Shown here in pieces: positions 12,599 to 23,600 of a stretch of DNA of 64,000 nt; the first letter of the stretch is position 1, and each line of letters begins with the position of its first letter. Made by a program: the position numbers and the translations under genes. The stretch comes from Membranipora membranacea (Eukaryota; Bryozoa; Gymnolaemata; Cheilostomatida; Membraniporidae). A model generated the notes under the pieces. The model made no database searches, was not told where the DNA came from, and saw nothing but the letters and a program-made list of their open reading frames with translations. Location: the NCBI GenBank assembly GCA_914767715.1, contig OU612065.1, forward strand, positions 10,354,001 through 10,418,000, in the 5' to 3' direction.

Positions 12599-13846
12599 GT
12601 GAACTGTCGTGATCTTTCTCGATCCGACAGTATTATCAAAAAAGTAGAGATGATGTTGGATGAGCCTCCCAAGAGAGTCAAGCTCTCTGAACAGATATTG
12701 AATAACTTATCAGCCAGACTTGTTGATTTAGACAAAATGGTTAATGATCATAGATCGTCCCTAGATAAGCTAGTGTCCGATCATGGCAAATCTCTAAATG
12801 ATAATAGTGCTGAAATCAGTAGTATAATTCACAACTTGAAGTGTGCTAAACCCATTGCTGAGGAGTTGTCCCCATGTCGACCCAGTCGAACAGAGAATCG
12901 ATCATGGTATGAGTCGGATGATGACCATGATACTATGACTAATAGACACAGACTATCAGATAATGTATGGGATAAGGTTCCACTATCTGTTATGGCACCC
13001 CCTGACATGTATCCCAGACCCCCAGATATGTATCTCAGACCCCCACTCCAAAACAGGTATCCTAGACCACCGCCTCCTTTTCAACGAAACCATAATATGA
13101 GTAGAGGTATGACAAACTCAAGTGGTCACCCGCTTGTAAATAATAGGAACCCCTCATCAGTGCCTAGTAAGAAGCACCGTTTCAACCCTGATCCTAATCT
13201 CACATTAGTAGTTTATCATATGAAAGGTAACAGAAATATCAACAACATTATTGAGCAGTTACACTTCTTATGTAAGATATATTCCACTGAAATACAAGTG
13301 GCTGATCGTTTACCTTCAAATGGAAAAATAGATCCACCCATTGCAATCACATGTATTAACCCTGCTATCAAGTGGATGTTCATAAAAGAGGTCAATAAGC
13401 TACGATTTGATACTGATACTGCAGAAGAATTCAAGAATGTGTTTGCAAGACCATTTTTAGATGAGGAACAGCTTAGGGAGGACCGTGCTCTTGTGAGGAA
13501 ACTGACAAACATCAGAGCTAAGCATGGAGACAGATCATTTAAAATATTTAAAGGTGAGATATATGAAAGCACCAACGGTGAGAGATCCTTATACAAAGAA
13601 GAAGATGATATAGCGGAGGAGGAATACCATACTTCTCTTGAAGATGACGAAGACGAAGAATCTGTACAAGCACCAGCCAAAGAAACTAACCCGCTAGCCA
13701 CTAATGCTGAACCAGCTTGCCCACAAGTTACCGGTGATGTCTCCATGAGCATTCAGGCACCTGCAACACAACAACTTGAAGCAGACGACAGTGCTAACAA
13801 CGAACAGCTCACTGGAGAATCAAACAAGGATAATGGGGAAAGTTAA
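12599..13846 (+). pseudogene. LINE ORF1, C-terminal part (RRM-like, proline-rich)
   Basis: An open frame of about 415 codons that begins at a GTG with an in-frame TGA 15 nt upstream, so it is the tail of a larger protein. A predicted coiled coil (LDKMVNDHRSSLDKLVSDH) is followed by a proline-rich segment (PPDMYPRPPDMYLRPP), then a globular part with NLTLVVYHMKGN and later DRALVRKLTNIR, like the RRM-type nucleic-acid-binding domain of LINE ORF1 proteins. The C-terminus is acidic. Its TAA lies 14 nt inside the start of ORF2 (ATG at 13833), an overlap suited to termination-reinitiation. Confidence 0.75.
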
Positions 13847-16534
13847 AGTTCTCAGTATGAACTGTAACTCTATTAAAGGAAAACTGGACCTGATTAAAGC
13901 AAATGTTGAAACATATAAACCAGATCTCATAGCAGTCACTGAAACAAAAATTGGTGAAAATTTTGATGATAACGAATTCTTAGGAAATAAATATACTTTA
14001 TATAGAAACGATAGAAAGAAAGGCGCTGGGGGAACCCTTTTCGCCACGTCTACTGAATCATCACTTGTCATCCTCAATACTTCCTACGGACCAGGTGAGT
14101 CTGTCACTTTACAAATCCAGGTGCATCCTAAAGTCAAAACTAACTTTGTTGTGTACTATCGACCGCCAAATGAATACTGTCTAGACAATTTAGAAGCCTT
14201 GATTGATGAAAATGTTCATGATAACTGCCTTTATTTTGGTGACTTCAATCTGCCAGATATTGTCTGGAGGAAAGATGGTGATACATCCTATGTTAAGCCT
14301 TCATCTAATAAGAAAGCATTGCACAACAAAGCTCTTGAAATTATAAATGATGCTGATCTGGTTCAACTTGTTCTTGATTCCACTCACATAGCCGGTAATA
14401 CGCTTGATCTTGTTATGGTTAATAAGTCTGCATTGGATCAGTTGACTGTTACGTGCAATATTAAACCATACATCTCGGATCATAAAATGATCCTAACTGA
14501 GATTGCTATCCAAAGCTTTGAGAAGAGTGAAACCAACACAACCCAGCAAAAAAGACTCAACTTCAACAAGGCAGACTACTCCAAAATCGAAGAACACTTC
14601 TCCAGTCTAAAAACATTCTACAAAGAAACTGAAAAGGACAACCTCTCAGTTGAAAACATCTGGAATAAATTTGAATCTGCAACTAAAGAAGCTACAGCAA
14701 CTATACCAGGTAAGCTAAATAGGCCTAAGGGACATCCATGGATTAAACGTGAAATTAAACGCCTCATTAGTAAAATAGATCGGCTATTTGACCGGAATGA
14801 ACGATTCCCTAGCATAGCCCATGAAAATGAGTATGATGATATATGCTCTGAGATCAAAATGAAAGTTAAGAATGCTAAGAGCTCTTACCTCAAAGACCAT
14901 CTTACCAAGCAGTTGGAAGATGGCAATTTTAAACCTTTGTTCAACTATCTGAAGAAAACCAGTGGTCGATCCAATAGTATCACTGGGCTCAAAGATACTC
15001 CATCTGACCAGGTACCTGATAGGTTAGCTGAGCATTTTGCCTCAGTCTACACTACAAAGCAATATAATAAGCCTAAGATGGCAGAAACGCATATATCAGT
15101 TATGGATAAAATACATGTCAGTAAATCTGGCATAGAAGTCATGCTCAAGAAACTTGACTCTAGAAAATCTTGCGGACCAGACAACATTTCTGCTATGACC
15201 CTGAAGATGTTTGCCAACAATGTACCATCTTTTATAGAGTGTGTTCAATATGTGATTCAGGCTAGTGTGAAGGCTGGTAAAGTGTCACTCCAGTGTATAA
15301 AGGTGGTGACCGTTCCGATAGCAACAACTACCGTCCGATCAGTCTCACATGTATTATATCCAAGCTCACTGAACACATACTCTGTTCTAACATGTGGAGT
15401 CATATAGAGGAGCATGATATTGTGAGTGACAGGCAACATGGATTCAGGAGAGGGCTGAATACTACAACTCAACTATTACATGTCATTCATTTTGCAACAC
15501 AATCCCTTGATCAGCACAAAGATTACCATATTATTAGCTTTGATTTTTCAAAAGCCTTTGATAAGGTGCCTCATGCGCTGCTTATTCATAAATTGAAAAA
15601 TTATAAGTTTGATAGTAAATGCATTGAATGAATTGAAAGCTGGCTGATTGATAGGACATGTACTGTTAACGTTAATGGCAATAAATCTAGTATATTTCAT
15701 GCTTCATCTGGTGTTCCACAGGGATCGGTCTTAGGACCACTTTTGTTTCTGATATACGTTAATGACATCTCACAGTCAATCCAAAACTCTGACTGCAGGT
15801 TATATGCAGATGACACCATCTTATGTTCAGAAGTCATAAATGATGCTAAATCTCTTCAAGATGATATAAATGAATTGAAAAGTTGGGCTGATAAATGGGG
15901 TACGATTTTCAACCATAAGAAATGTGTACATGTGAAAGTAGGAAGTGATCAGCCAGATATAAGTCTGAAGCTTGGTGACAATGTCATACCGCACTCAGAC
16001 TCTGTCAAGTACCTTGGTGTGACCATCCATTCCAACCTGAAATGGAATGCACATATATCAAATGTAGTAAAGAAGGCGAATCGTTCACTCGGTCTCATAA
16101 AACGAGGACTCAAAGAGGCCCCGGTTAAAACCAAACTACTAGCTTACAAAACCATGGTTAAACCCATCTTAGAATATACATGTCAGGTGTGGTCGCCACA
16201 TAACATTGGTCTGAATAATAGCTTGGAAAAAGTTCAGAGAAATGCAGTAAAATGGATCTATCATTTAAATAAAACTGACAGCGTAACTGAATGTATGACT
16301 AACCATGCTATTCCCCTTTTGTCTGACAGGAGAGAAGCAATAGATATTACATTTCTTAGAAAAGTGGAAGGCGGACTGTTCGACATAAAATTGAATACCT
16401 ATATACGCTTTGTTTCATCTACTCACGACACCAGAGGTAAAACAATTAGTTGGCAGCATAGTTGTGATGCATGGTCACATAGCTACTATAATAGAATGAG
16501 GCCAGAGGTAAAGGTATATTTTCCTCCAAATTAA
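13833..16534 (+). pseudogene. LINE ORF2: APE endonuclease and reverse transcriptase, broken
   Basis: The ATG at 13833 overlaps the ORF1 end. The endonuclease shows MNCNSI, TETKI, a KGAGG turn, VVYYRPP, GDFNLPDIVW and SDHKM, the usual active-site series. Reverse transcriptase follows: GPDNIS, then NNYRPISLT, DFSKAFDKVPH, SGVPQGSVLGPLLFLIYVND and the catalytic YADD near residue 640. Two lesions are visible. Near 15283 the frame shifts and about 10 residues of the conserved stretch before YKGGDRSDSNNYRPISL are missing. At 15629-15631 a TGA stands where related proteins have Trp (CIE-stop-IESWL). The frame then runs open to 16534. This copy cannot make an active enzyme. Confidence 0.88.
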
Positions 16535-16836
16535 CCTGACAACCTTCTAACAATTAACTAACATCTTAGCATGACATGTACATATCAAGTACATGCCGAT
16601 ACACATCGATTAACTATGGTCAACTTGTTTACTATAAATCCTTTCTCTTCATAACTGGGCAGGCAATTTATTGATGTTCAATTATTGGTGTATTTTTAAC
16701 ATTTTTTCTGTAAATTAATCACCTGCAATACCAGTACGCAATACCCCTCCGAACACACTGAAGGTATATTTATCCAAATGTGCCCGTGATGTGGACGGTT
16801 TGGATTAAGTTGAAGGTAAGGTAAGGTAAGGTAATG

Positions 16837-17126
16837 AATGGTAAGACTTGAACTGGAAATGTGTTGTCACTTGTGTGTGTGTGTGTTGTTAGAAAAAAAT
16901 AAATGTCACCGTTGTAAGTAAGAGGAATAATGTACAGTGTAATGTGTTTACACAGGCACTCTCCAAGAAGACCTGTGTTGTTTATATTGTCACTGTGCTG
17001 TTGTATCTGTCCCATCTAATAATGCATCTGGGTGGAAAGGTTGGGTTGTTCTGACTTAACATGACATGTACATGGAGAACTAATTTGTCTGTAAGTGGCT
17101 CAAAAATACAAGGAGGCAACACAAGG
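16837..17126 (+). repeat. Repeat A, copy 1, right part
   Basis: Resumes with AATGGTAAGACTTG immediately after the LINE target duplication and ends near ACACAAGG. Matches, inverted, 45905-46036 and 43992-44149, which are separated in that copy by a DNA transposon. Contains a short GT run. Confidence 0.8.
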
Positions 17127-17663
17127 ACCATGAGAGTCAAATTGAGTGAATGAGTAACAAACACTAACAGGTAAAACGAGAGAGGGTCACTAATTCCAAT
17201 AAGGGGTAGTAGGCAGCCTTACCACCACCCAATTCCACCAAAGAGCCAATCCACCTTCTGGGCAGGCCTGTGAATAATTGATGCTAGTTTAAGATTGGTA
17301 TGACTGAGTCTATTATAGTCCAAGTGAGAGGATGACTCTGAACTCTGCAGTTAGGTGCAGTATCAGAGATTTTTCAGCTTTTCTACGTTCTACAATCGTG
17401 TTTGTAGATCGTAGATTTGTGGATGGTCGGAAACGTAGAAATTACAGAAATTTTGGTAGAATAACACATATAAACTGTTTCAATGAAGAGTCGTCCCCTC
17501 ACAATATCGGATAGATAACTTCTTAATAACACTAATCAAGTTGTAGAAACAATTGGGAAGACAACTCGGTTTTCTTTATAGTTATCTACCCTTGGAAATT
17601 TGACATCGATATTGGCAATAGGCATTTAATGTCTATGTGTTTAAAAGCTCCGCCCTTATTTCA
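17127..17663. other. No gene seen
   Basis: Repeat-like AT-rich sequence. Words such as CGTAGA and TTCTACGTTCTAC (17380-17440) recall the tandem array at 37345-37800, so this may be a decayed relative of it. Confidence 0.3.
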
Positions 17664-17703
17664 GTCCAATACCATTCTGCTTGCAGGATAGCCTTGTGAC
17701 ATA

Positions 17704-18170
17704 GGTAATACACCTGTAATTGGGTGAAGGTCAACTTGTTGCACCCATCCTCCAAAATAAAATGATTAGTATGCTGATGACAAATGAGGGTGTAGCCAAT
17801 TCAAAAGCACTGCTATCAGTGATATTGAACCCTGTTAATATTTTCAGGTGTATTTGCAATGGAAATCTATTGAATTAAAGTTTGAAAATCTTTTTGCAAA
17901 ATCATTTTTGGAAGATCAATGCATACGGATTGGCTAATGTAAATTAGACCGGAAATGTGTGCAAAATGCAATGGTCTTATATATGAAGCCACTAAAAAAT
18001 TCTGACAACCGTTTTTCAACCCATAGTCACCAATATGGAAGACCAGGAGCATACCATCATTTTGAGTGGTCTGGTTAAAGAATTGAAAGAGCCTGAAGCA
18101 GGCCTATTGAGGTGACAAGTCAACATAGTTTGCATGTAAAGCAATGGGGAAATAAATAGAGGTGTTGGAC
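17704..18170 (+). mobile_element. MITE M2, copy a, nested in M1
   Basis: 467 bp from GGTAATACACCTG to GTGTTGGAC, flanked by CATA (17700-17703 and 18171-18174). Uninterrupted M1 copies read GTGACATAGTCT at this place. Weak terminal inverted similarity (the word ACACCT near both ends). Confidence 0.85.
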
Positions 18171-18356
18171 CATAGTCTATCTCTGCAGCACAGCAGTGGT
18201 GGCGCTGCCTTCCATCAAGAAAGGCAACTCCCAGGGTTCAAGGTTATGAGATATCAAAACCAGTGTTCCATTTAGGCCCAAATATTTCCAAAATATGGGT
18301 TTCCATTGTTTTCCCAATTTTGGTACTCAGACTAGGTGAATTAGTTCAAGCCCTAT

Positions 18357-18824
18357 GGTAATACACCTGTAATTGGGTGAAGGTCAACTTGTTGCACCCA
18401 TCCTCCAAAATAAAATGATTAGTATGCTGATGACAAATGAGGCTGTAGCCAATTCAAAAGCACTGCTATCAGTGATATTGAACCCTGTTAATATTTTCAG
18501 GTGTATTTGCAATGGAAATTTATTGAATGAAATTATGAAATTTCTTTTTGCAAAATCATTTTAGGAAGATCAATGCATACGGTTTGGCTAATGAAAACTA
18601 GACCGGAAATGTGTGATAAATGCAATGGTCTTACATATGGGGCCACTGAAAAATTATGACAACGAATTTTCAACCCATAGTCACCAATATGGAAGAGCAG
18701 AAGTATACCATCATTTTGAGTGGTATGGCTAAAGAATTGAAAGAACCTGAAGCAGGCCTATTGGGGTGACAAGTCAACATAGTTTGCATGTAAAGCAATG
18801 GGGAAATAAATAGAGGTGTTGGAC
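18357..18824 (+). mobile_element. MITE M2, copy b, nested in M1
   Basis: 468 bp with the same ends as copy a, flanked by CTAT (18353-18356 and 18825-18828). Differs from copy a by scattered substitutions. Uninterrupted M1 reads GCCCTATGCTGCAG at this place. Confidence 0.85.
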
Positions 18825-18885
18825 CTATGCTGCAGAGACGAACGTATGCCTCAACAGTTCGCACATGCGCAGACTGGTCCAATAC

Positions 18886-19719
18886 TGTGGAATTGTTAGA
18901 AACGTAGAAAATCCATTATAGCATATATGAATTGTTAGCAGCAATCTAAGATTTTGTAGAAAGTGATTACCACCTTCACTTCAGAGAGTGATTGAAAAAG
19001 TGACTGAATTATTCTTCTCTCTACATTATTTATCAAGAGGTAAGTGTTGACTATGTGATAATTTGGAAATAGTGGAGTGTTGAACTGAGCAATGAACTGA
19101 GAATGAATGAAACTAATAAATAAAAATATAATATTATAATGAGGGGAAAATTGGTAGGACAGGTGGTTGGTGTAGTGAGACTCATAGCAATGAACTCCCT
19201 CTCCCTCAAGAGGGAGTTAATTGCTCAGAGAGGGAGGGAGAATGTTAAAAAGAATAAGAAGAATGTCAATGTGATTGAATTGATTGATGGTGGAAGGGAA
19301 AGTATGAGTGAGGTTCAAGGGTAAGCCCTTGGTTGTTTGATCATCATGATCAAGGCTAAGCTGTGTGTAGGCCTACTACTACTACTCCACTGGCTAGCTA
19401 GTAGTCTAGTCTACCACTCTTCTCTAGCCACCTCATCTGGCAATGAAATCTCTATTTGGTAGGACAAGTTTTATTCTAACTAGCTAGGATCAAACTGGAC
19501 CTAACATGCAATCATTAATTAGTCTAGGCCTAATGATGTATCCACTGACTGATTAGCCTAACCCATAATCCATTATTTATTGCTCATGGAGCAGTACTAA
19601 TTTCCTCCTAAATCTACTAAATGAATTGATTCTTAGCCTGGCTTGGAAAGCTTTGTTGAGAGGGATGGGTGAACAATCAAGGCTTGGTTAAGTGGGTAAC
19701 CCGAGTTGTTCACCATGCA
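18886..19719. other. No gene seen
   Basis: AT-rich sequence. A short open frame at 19139-19324 has low-complexity composition and I do not support it as a gene. Confidence 0.3.
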
Positions 19720-20372
19720 GTGAGTGTGTACAGTAGCGTGTATACAGTAGCGTGTGTATAGTAGCGTGTGCGTAGTAGCGTGTGCTTAGTAGTGTGTGTA
19801 GCAGGTGAGTCTCTGTAGCAGGTGAGTGTGTGTAGCAGGTGAGTCTGTGTAGCAGGTGAGTCTGTGTAGCAGGAGAGTCTGTGTAGCAGGTGAGTGTGTG
19901 TAGCGGGTGAGTCTGTGTAGCAGGTGAGTCTGTGTAGCAGGTGAGTGTGTGGAGCAGGTGAGTGTGTGTAGCAGGTGAGTCTGTGTAGAAGGTGAGTCTG
20001 TGAATCAGGTGAGTCTGTGTATCAGGAGAGTGTGTGTAGCAGGTGAGTGTGTGTAGCAGGTGAGTGTGTGTAGCAGGTGAGTGTGTGTAGCATGTAGGAG
20101 AGTGTGTGTAGCATGCAGGAGAGTGCGTGTAGCATTCAGGAGAGTGTGTGTAGCAGGTGAGTCTGTGTAGAAGGTGAGTCTGTGAATCAGGTGAGTCTGT
20201 GTATCAGGAGAGTGTGTGTAGCAGGTGAGTGTGTGTAGCAGGTGAGTGTGTGTAGCAGGTGAGTGTGTGTAGCATGTAGGAGAGTGTGTGTAGCATGCAG
20301 GAGAGTGCGTGTAGCATTCAGGAGAGTGTGTGTAGCAGGTGAGTCTGTGTAGCAGGTGAGTGTGTGGTAGCT
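19720..20372. repeat. Minisatellite, 17-bp unit, with a 182-bp higher-order duplication
   Basis: About 650 bp of units like GCAGGTGAGTCTGTGTA with variants (GTGTGTGTAGCAG, GCATGTAGGAGAG). A block of about 182 bp that includes the rare variants TAGAAGG, GAATCAGG and GCATTCAGG occurs twice, from about 19981 and again from about 20163. Confidence 0.9.
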
Positions 20373-20618
20373 AACTATTTAAAGGTGAGTGTTAATGCGG
20401 CGAGTGTTAACTACTATTTATTTCAATTTGGAATTACTGGAGTGTGTAATACAAAACTGAGAAAATTTGGTAGACCTAAGAGTAAGAAGTGGTTGAGTAG
20501 AGAGAGAGAGAGAGTTGTGTGGATAAAAATCGTAGGACAACTGCATTTCCTGACAAAGCCCTCAGTCAGGCAATGCAGTATTCCTATGATAAGAATTGAT
20601 TGATGGATGGACTTGGAG

Positions 20619-20730
20619 CACAGGCCTTCTGTAGTTGGTGCAAGTCCACTGGTCTAGTGCCTCAGTGGACAAGGCCTTGATCACTATGGCAATTGACCAC
20701 TGGACTTGCACCAACTACAGAAGGCCTGTG
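20619..20730. mobile_element. 112-bp foldback MITE, hAT-like
   Basis: Ends CACAGGCCTTCTGTAG and CTACAGAAGGCCTGTG are perfect inverted repeats of about 35 bp. Flanked by near-identical 8-bp repeats ACTTGGAG (20611-20618) and ACTTGGCG (20731-20738). CA...TG termini with an 8-bp duplication suggest hAT mobilisation. A decayed relative lies around 21015-21130. Confidence 0.75.
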
Positions 20731-20738
20731 ACTTGGCG

Positions 20739-21199
20739 GCATGGAATGAATGAATTGAAAGTATAAGGCTCAAGGATCTCGGGATTTATTCATAACAGTT
20801 ATTGATTTAACTTTTTGGATACTAACTGCTACTACTTAGTGATTGGTTTGACATCATATACTCATATTGATTTGAGTGGATAAAAAGTGTCTAGTTTGAT
20901 TAATCCTGTTGTTTATTTTGCCTTGTTTTCCTTTACCCTCAGAAGCTGTAGGCCTACTAGTCATGAGTCTAAATGATTGATTTCTTGTCAGCTTGGATGA
21001 ATGGCCCACTCTACGGGCCTCCTGATGTTGATGCAAGTCCAGTAGTCGAGTGCCCCAGTTGATGAGGCCTTTTCTCTCTCAAATCTCAATGTGAGTGGAA
21101 GTTCTAACCAACTACATAGGGCCTTATACGCATCCATTAGCCTAATGCTCTAACCACTTACTGACTGATACGATACAGTTGAAACTTTGGTCTAACGGG
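20739..21199. other. No gene seen; decayed relative of the 20.6 kb foldback
   Basis: Includes GATGCAAGTCCAGTAGTC and CAACTACATAGGGCC, weak matches to the two arms of the 112-bp foldback. Confidence 0.35.
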
Positions 21200-21720
21200 A
21201 ATAGACAGTTTTCTGAGCTCCGATTTATGTTTCAATCCGGAGTTGTCCTCTCTCCAGTTTGGTACTTTTAACCCACACCGCATAGGAAAAACGTGCTGAA
21301 AAGAGGATTATCTTGAAAACCGCTTATGTTAGGATAAAAATGATTTTTGATTCAGAATCTGCACCATTGAAAACTGATAGGAACATAGTTAGGGAAATAA
21401 TTTTGGTATTCGGATAGTCAATTATATCAATTTCTGCCAGTTTTGCGGACAAATTTCATGGAATTTTTCATGAATCTCGTCATTAAAATTAAGATTTATC
21501 AACATACAAAGCCTCAAATGATTTAGAAACCCTGTCTCCCAGGGTTTTCAATGGTGCTGATTCTGAATCAAAACCAAATTTTTATTCTCACATAAGCGGT
21601 TACCAAGATAACCCTCTTTTCAGCACGTTTTTCCTATGTGACGTGGGTTAAAAGAACCAAACTGGAGAGAGGACAACTCCGAATTGAGGCATAAATCAGA
21701 GCTCAGAAAACTGTCTATTA
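21200..21720. mobile_element. Foldback element with ~180-bp inverted arms
   Basis: 21200-21385 and 21539-21719 are imperfect inverted copies, both starting outermost with AATAGACAGTTTTCTGAGCTC. The loop between them is about 150 bp. No clear target duplication and no coding capacity. Long-armed foldbacks of this sort are usually MITEs. Confidence 0.75.
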
Positions 21721-22075
21721 CATAGTCGAAAGTTTTGACATCAGGAAGTGGTCGCCGATTAGTTGTTCTTATCCTGCGCTTAGGTTAAAACTTAGAATAA
21801 GGGGATTATGACACATAGGGAATCTTATGACATTGTTAATTTGTATGTCACATCATCTCGAACTCTGATATGGACGCCTTAAATTGTCAATTGCTCCCTA
21901 CTTCAAGTTCCCATCATGCGATACTGTTGAAACTCAGTGTATAGGGGTAATCAGAATATATAAAAAAACTTGTGAAATCATATATTTTGATGTCACATGA
22001 CCTTGAGATCAAATATGGCTGCTGTAAACAGGAAGTGGCTGATCAACAGTTCCTATCATGCGATTGATGACGATG

Positions 22076-22125
22076 GATGAATAAACTGCATCATCCTAAT
22101 ATTATGATGATGCAGTTTATTCATC
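22076..22125. repeat. 50-bp foldback, 20-bp perfect arms
   Basis: Arms GATGAATAAACTGCATCATC and its complement enclose a 10-bp AT-rich loop. No obvious target duplication. Confidence 0.75.
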
Positions 22126-22879
22126 TACTGTGAAGCTTGGTACAAAAGGTCTCCTGAATCATGCCATCTCTTTTTGGGACACAGATACTTTTGTAATCAC
22201 GTTCTAGGCTCATGTCCTCCTGAAAAAGATTGCTGAAAACATGCAATGACATTTTATCTAGGCATTGTCCTGCATATCTAGAAGCAGAACGCGTCACGTC
22301 ATTTCAACTAAGTGAGGTTTCAATTTCAATTGGATGATCGTTTTAACAATGTCTATTTATTATTTTTGTAGCAGTGAAAGATTTGCTCTCGCCCCTACCT
22401 CATTACCTGACAGTAGCTGTGATATACTATCATATCTCTACAAGTGAGCATATTATTAATAAACATATTTTTAAAGCAGCCATAGACTTAATAATAAACC
22501 TGGACAGGGCACCATATCCAGCTTAAGTGAGGCACTGGATGGGTGTCATTACGACAGCTAATTGATTAGTGGCAAGTATGATATCATTTATTGCAGTCCA
22601 CAATCCAGGTTTAACATTCTGCACCATCTTGTTATCAATTTGATGTTGTAAACTCTTCACGACAAGCAGTTAAACTTTTTACAATTTTCATAATCCGATC
22701 AAAATTGATCGAGTTCTCAGTTGAAAACCCTTGTATGTAGACCGCAAGACAATGATAACACCAATACTACTACAATGTTCAGTGTCTTATCAACCACATA
22801 TATATGCCTCGTTGCCTCAATCCTAAGGCTCCATATTACTGTTCTGTCTAGGATTATTAATCTTGATCGGCGTTGTAGT

Positions 22880-23600
22880 TGTTACAACATATTGGAGCAC
22901 CAGTCACAAGTAGTAGATAGAATCATCGTAATCACTAAATGTCCTTCGTATCCGAAGACGACTGCCGTTAGACCGATTCTCTCCATGTATTTCATTTTAT
23001 GCTGAGAGTCTGCCAATGTCCTATGGGATCATCTTGTCTTTTAGAATTCTTTTAACAATATCTTGAAAACTCATTCCTATTCGACCAATACCCCGCTTTC
23101 CTTCTCGAAGTTGATAGTATAGTGTTTGCTTAGGAATTCTGTTAGTGTCCATTATTAAAAAAAAACCCATCTCAGATTTCTCTGGATGAGGAGCTCACAC
23201 ATACTAGGTGAAATTGCCTGTTAGAGGATGTGTTTTATTGAAACAAAATCCCACCACTTTATGATAAGAATTTTGTCTTAGATGTCTCATCTTGTAGGTG
23301 TTGAATTTATGTGTTGCTACTTTTTATACTGGCCAAGCTTCTGCTTCATATAGCAAGGGGCACAATACAATGATACGGTAAATAGAGCATTTGGTTTTAA
23401 AGGTGATATCCTTGTTGTTCCACACTTTAGAGTCAGTTTTCTGAGCTCTAATTCGAGCCTCTATCCAGGCCTGCTCTGTACCCCACACCCCTTCACTTAG
23501 TAATTCTGCAGGCTCTTTGATCTCTTCAATCTCAGGGCATTTCTCCATCCCATTTTGTATAGAAGACGGCCTCAGACCTGCTGACCACAGGGGCCTCATT
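22880..23600 (-). pseudogene. RTE-type LINE remnant (C-terminal part of the polyprotein)
   Basis: Read on the minus strand, 23470-23330 encodes IEARIRAQKTDSKVWNNKD followed by FKTKCSIYRIIVLCPLLYEA, the end of an RTE-like reverse transcriptase (typically VWNNRDISLRTK...VLPTLLYGxETW). Around 23150-23040 the minus strand encodes RIPKQTLYYQLREGKRGIGR, matching the basic tail found downstream in RTE proteins. Stops and frame changes separate these pieces. The 5' part is absent. Confidence 0.65.

Larger units (their letters stand above)
11389..16831 (+). mobile_element. Full-length LINE retrotransposon with PHD-type ORF1 and (GGTAA)n tail
   Basis: A 5,443-bp insertion that splits repeat A, with the 5-bp target duplication TAATG (11384-11388 and 16832-16836). 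The second copy of repeat A, inverted near 46,036, reads straight through ATCTAATGAATGG, which is the empty site. The order is a 5' leader, ORF1 (PHD finger, proline-rich, RRM-like part), ORF2 (APE-type endonuclease, reverse transcriptase) and a 3' tail of GGTAA units (about 16814-16831). Domain order and RT motifs fit the CR1/L2/Jockey-related clades. This copy is dead: ORF1 is split and ORF2 carries a frameshifting gap and a nonsense codon. Confidence 0.93.
17673..18876 (+). mobile_element. MITE M1, copy a, carrying two M2 insertions
   Basis: Begins CATTCTGC and ends GCAGACTG, with the 9-bp duplication GTCCAATAC on each side (17664-17672 and 18877-18885). With the two M2 elements removed it matches the 261-bp M1 copies at 46293-46553 and 46604-46910. 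A 9-bp duplication points to Mutator-like (MULE) mobilisation. No coding capacity. Confidence 0.9.

Noticed and set aside
13216-13752. Minus-strand open frame of 178 codons
   Set aside because: Shadow of LINE ORF1; Ser-rich composition is the complement of its acidic stretch.
19720-20372. Regularly spaced repeats that might suggest a CRISPR array
   Set aside because: Units are 17 bp and directly adjoining, with no unique spacers, in an animal genome; this is a minisatellite.
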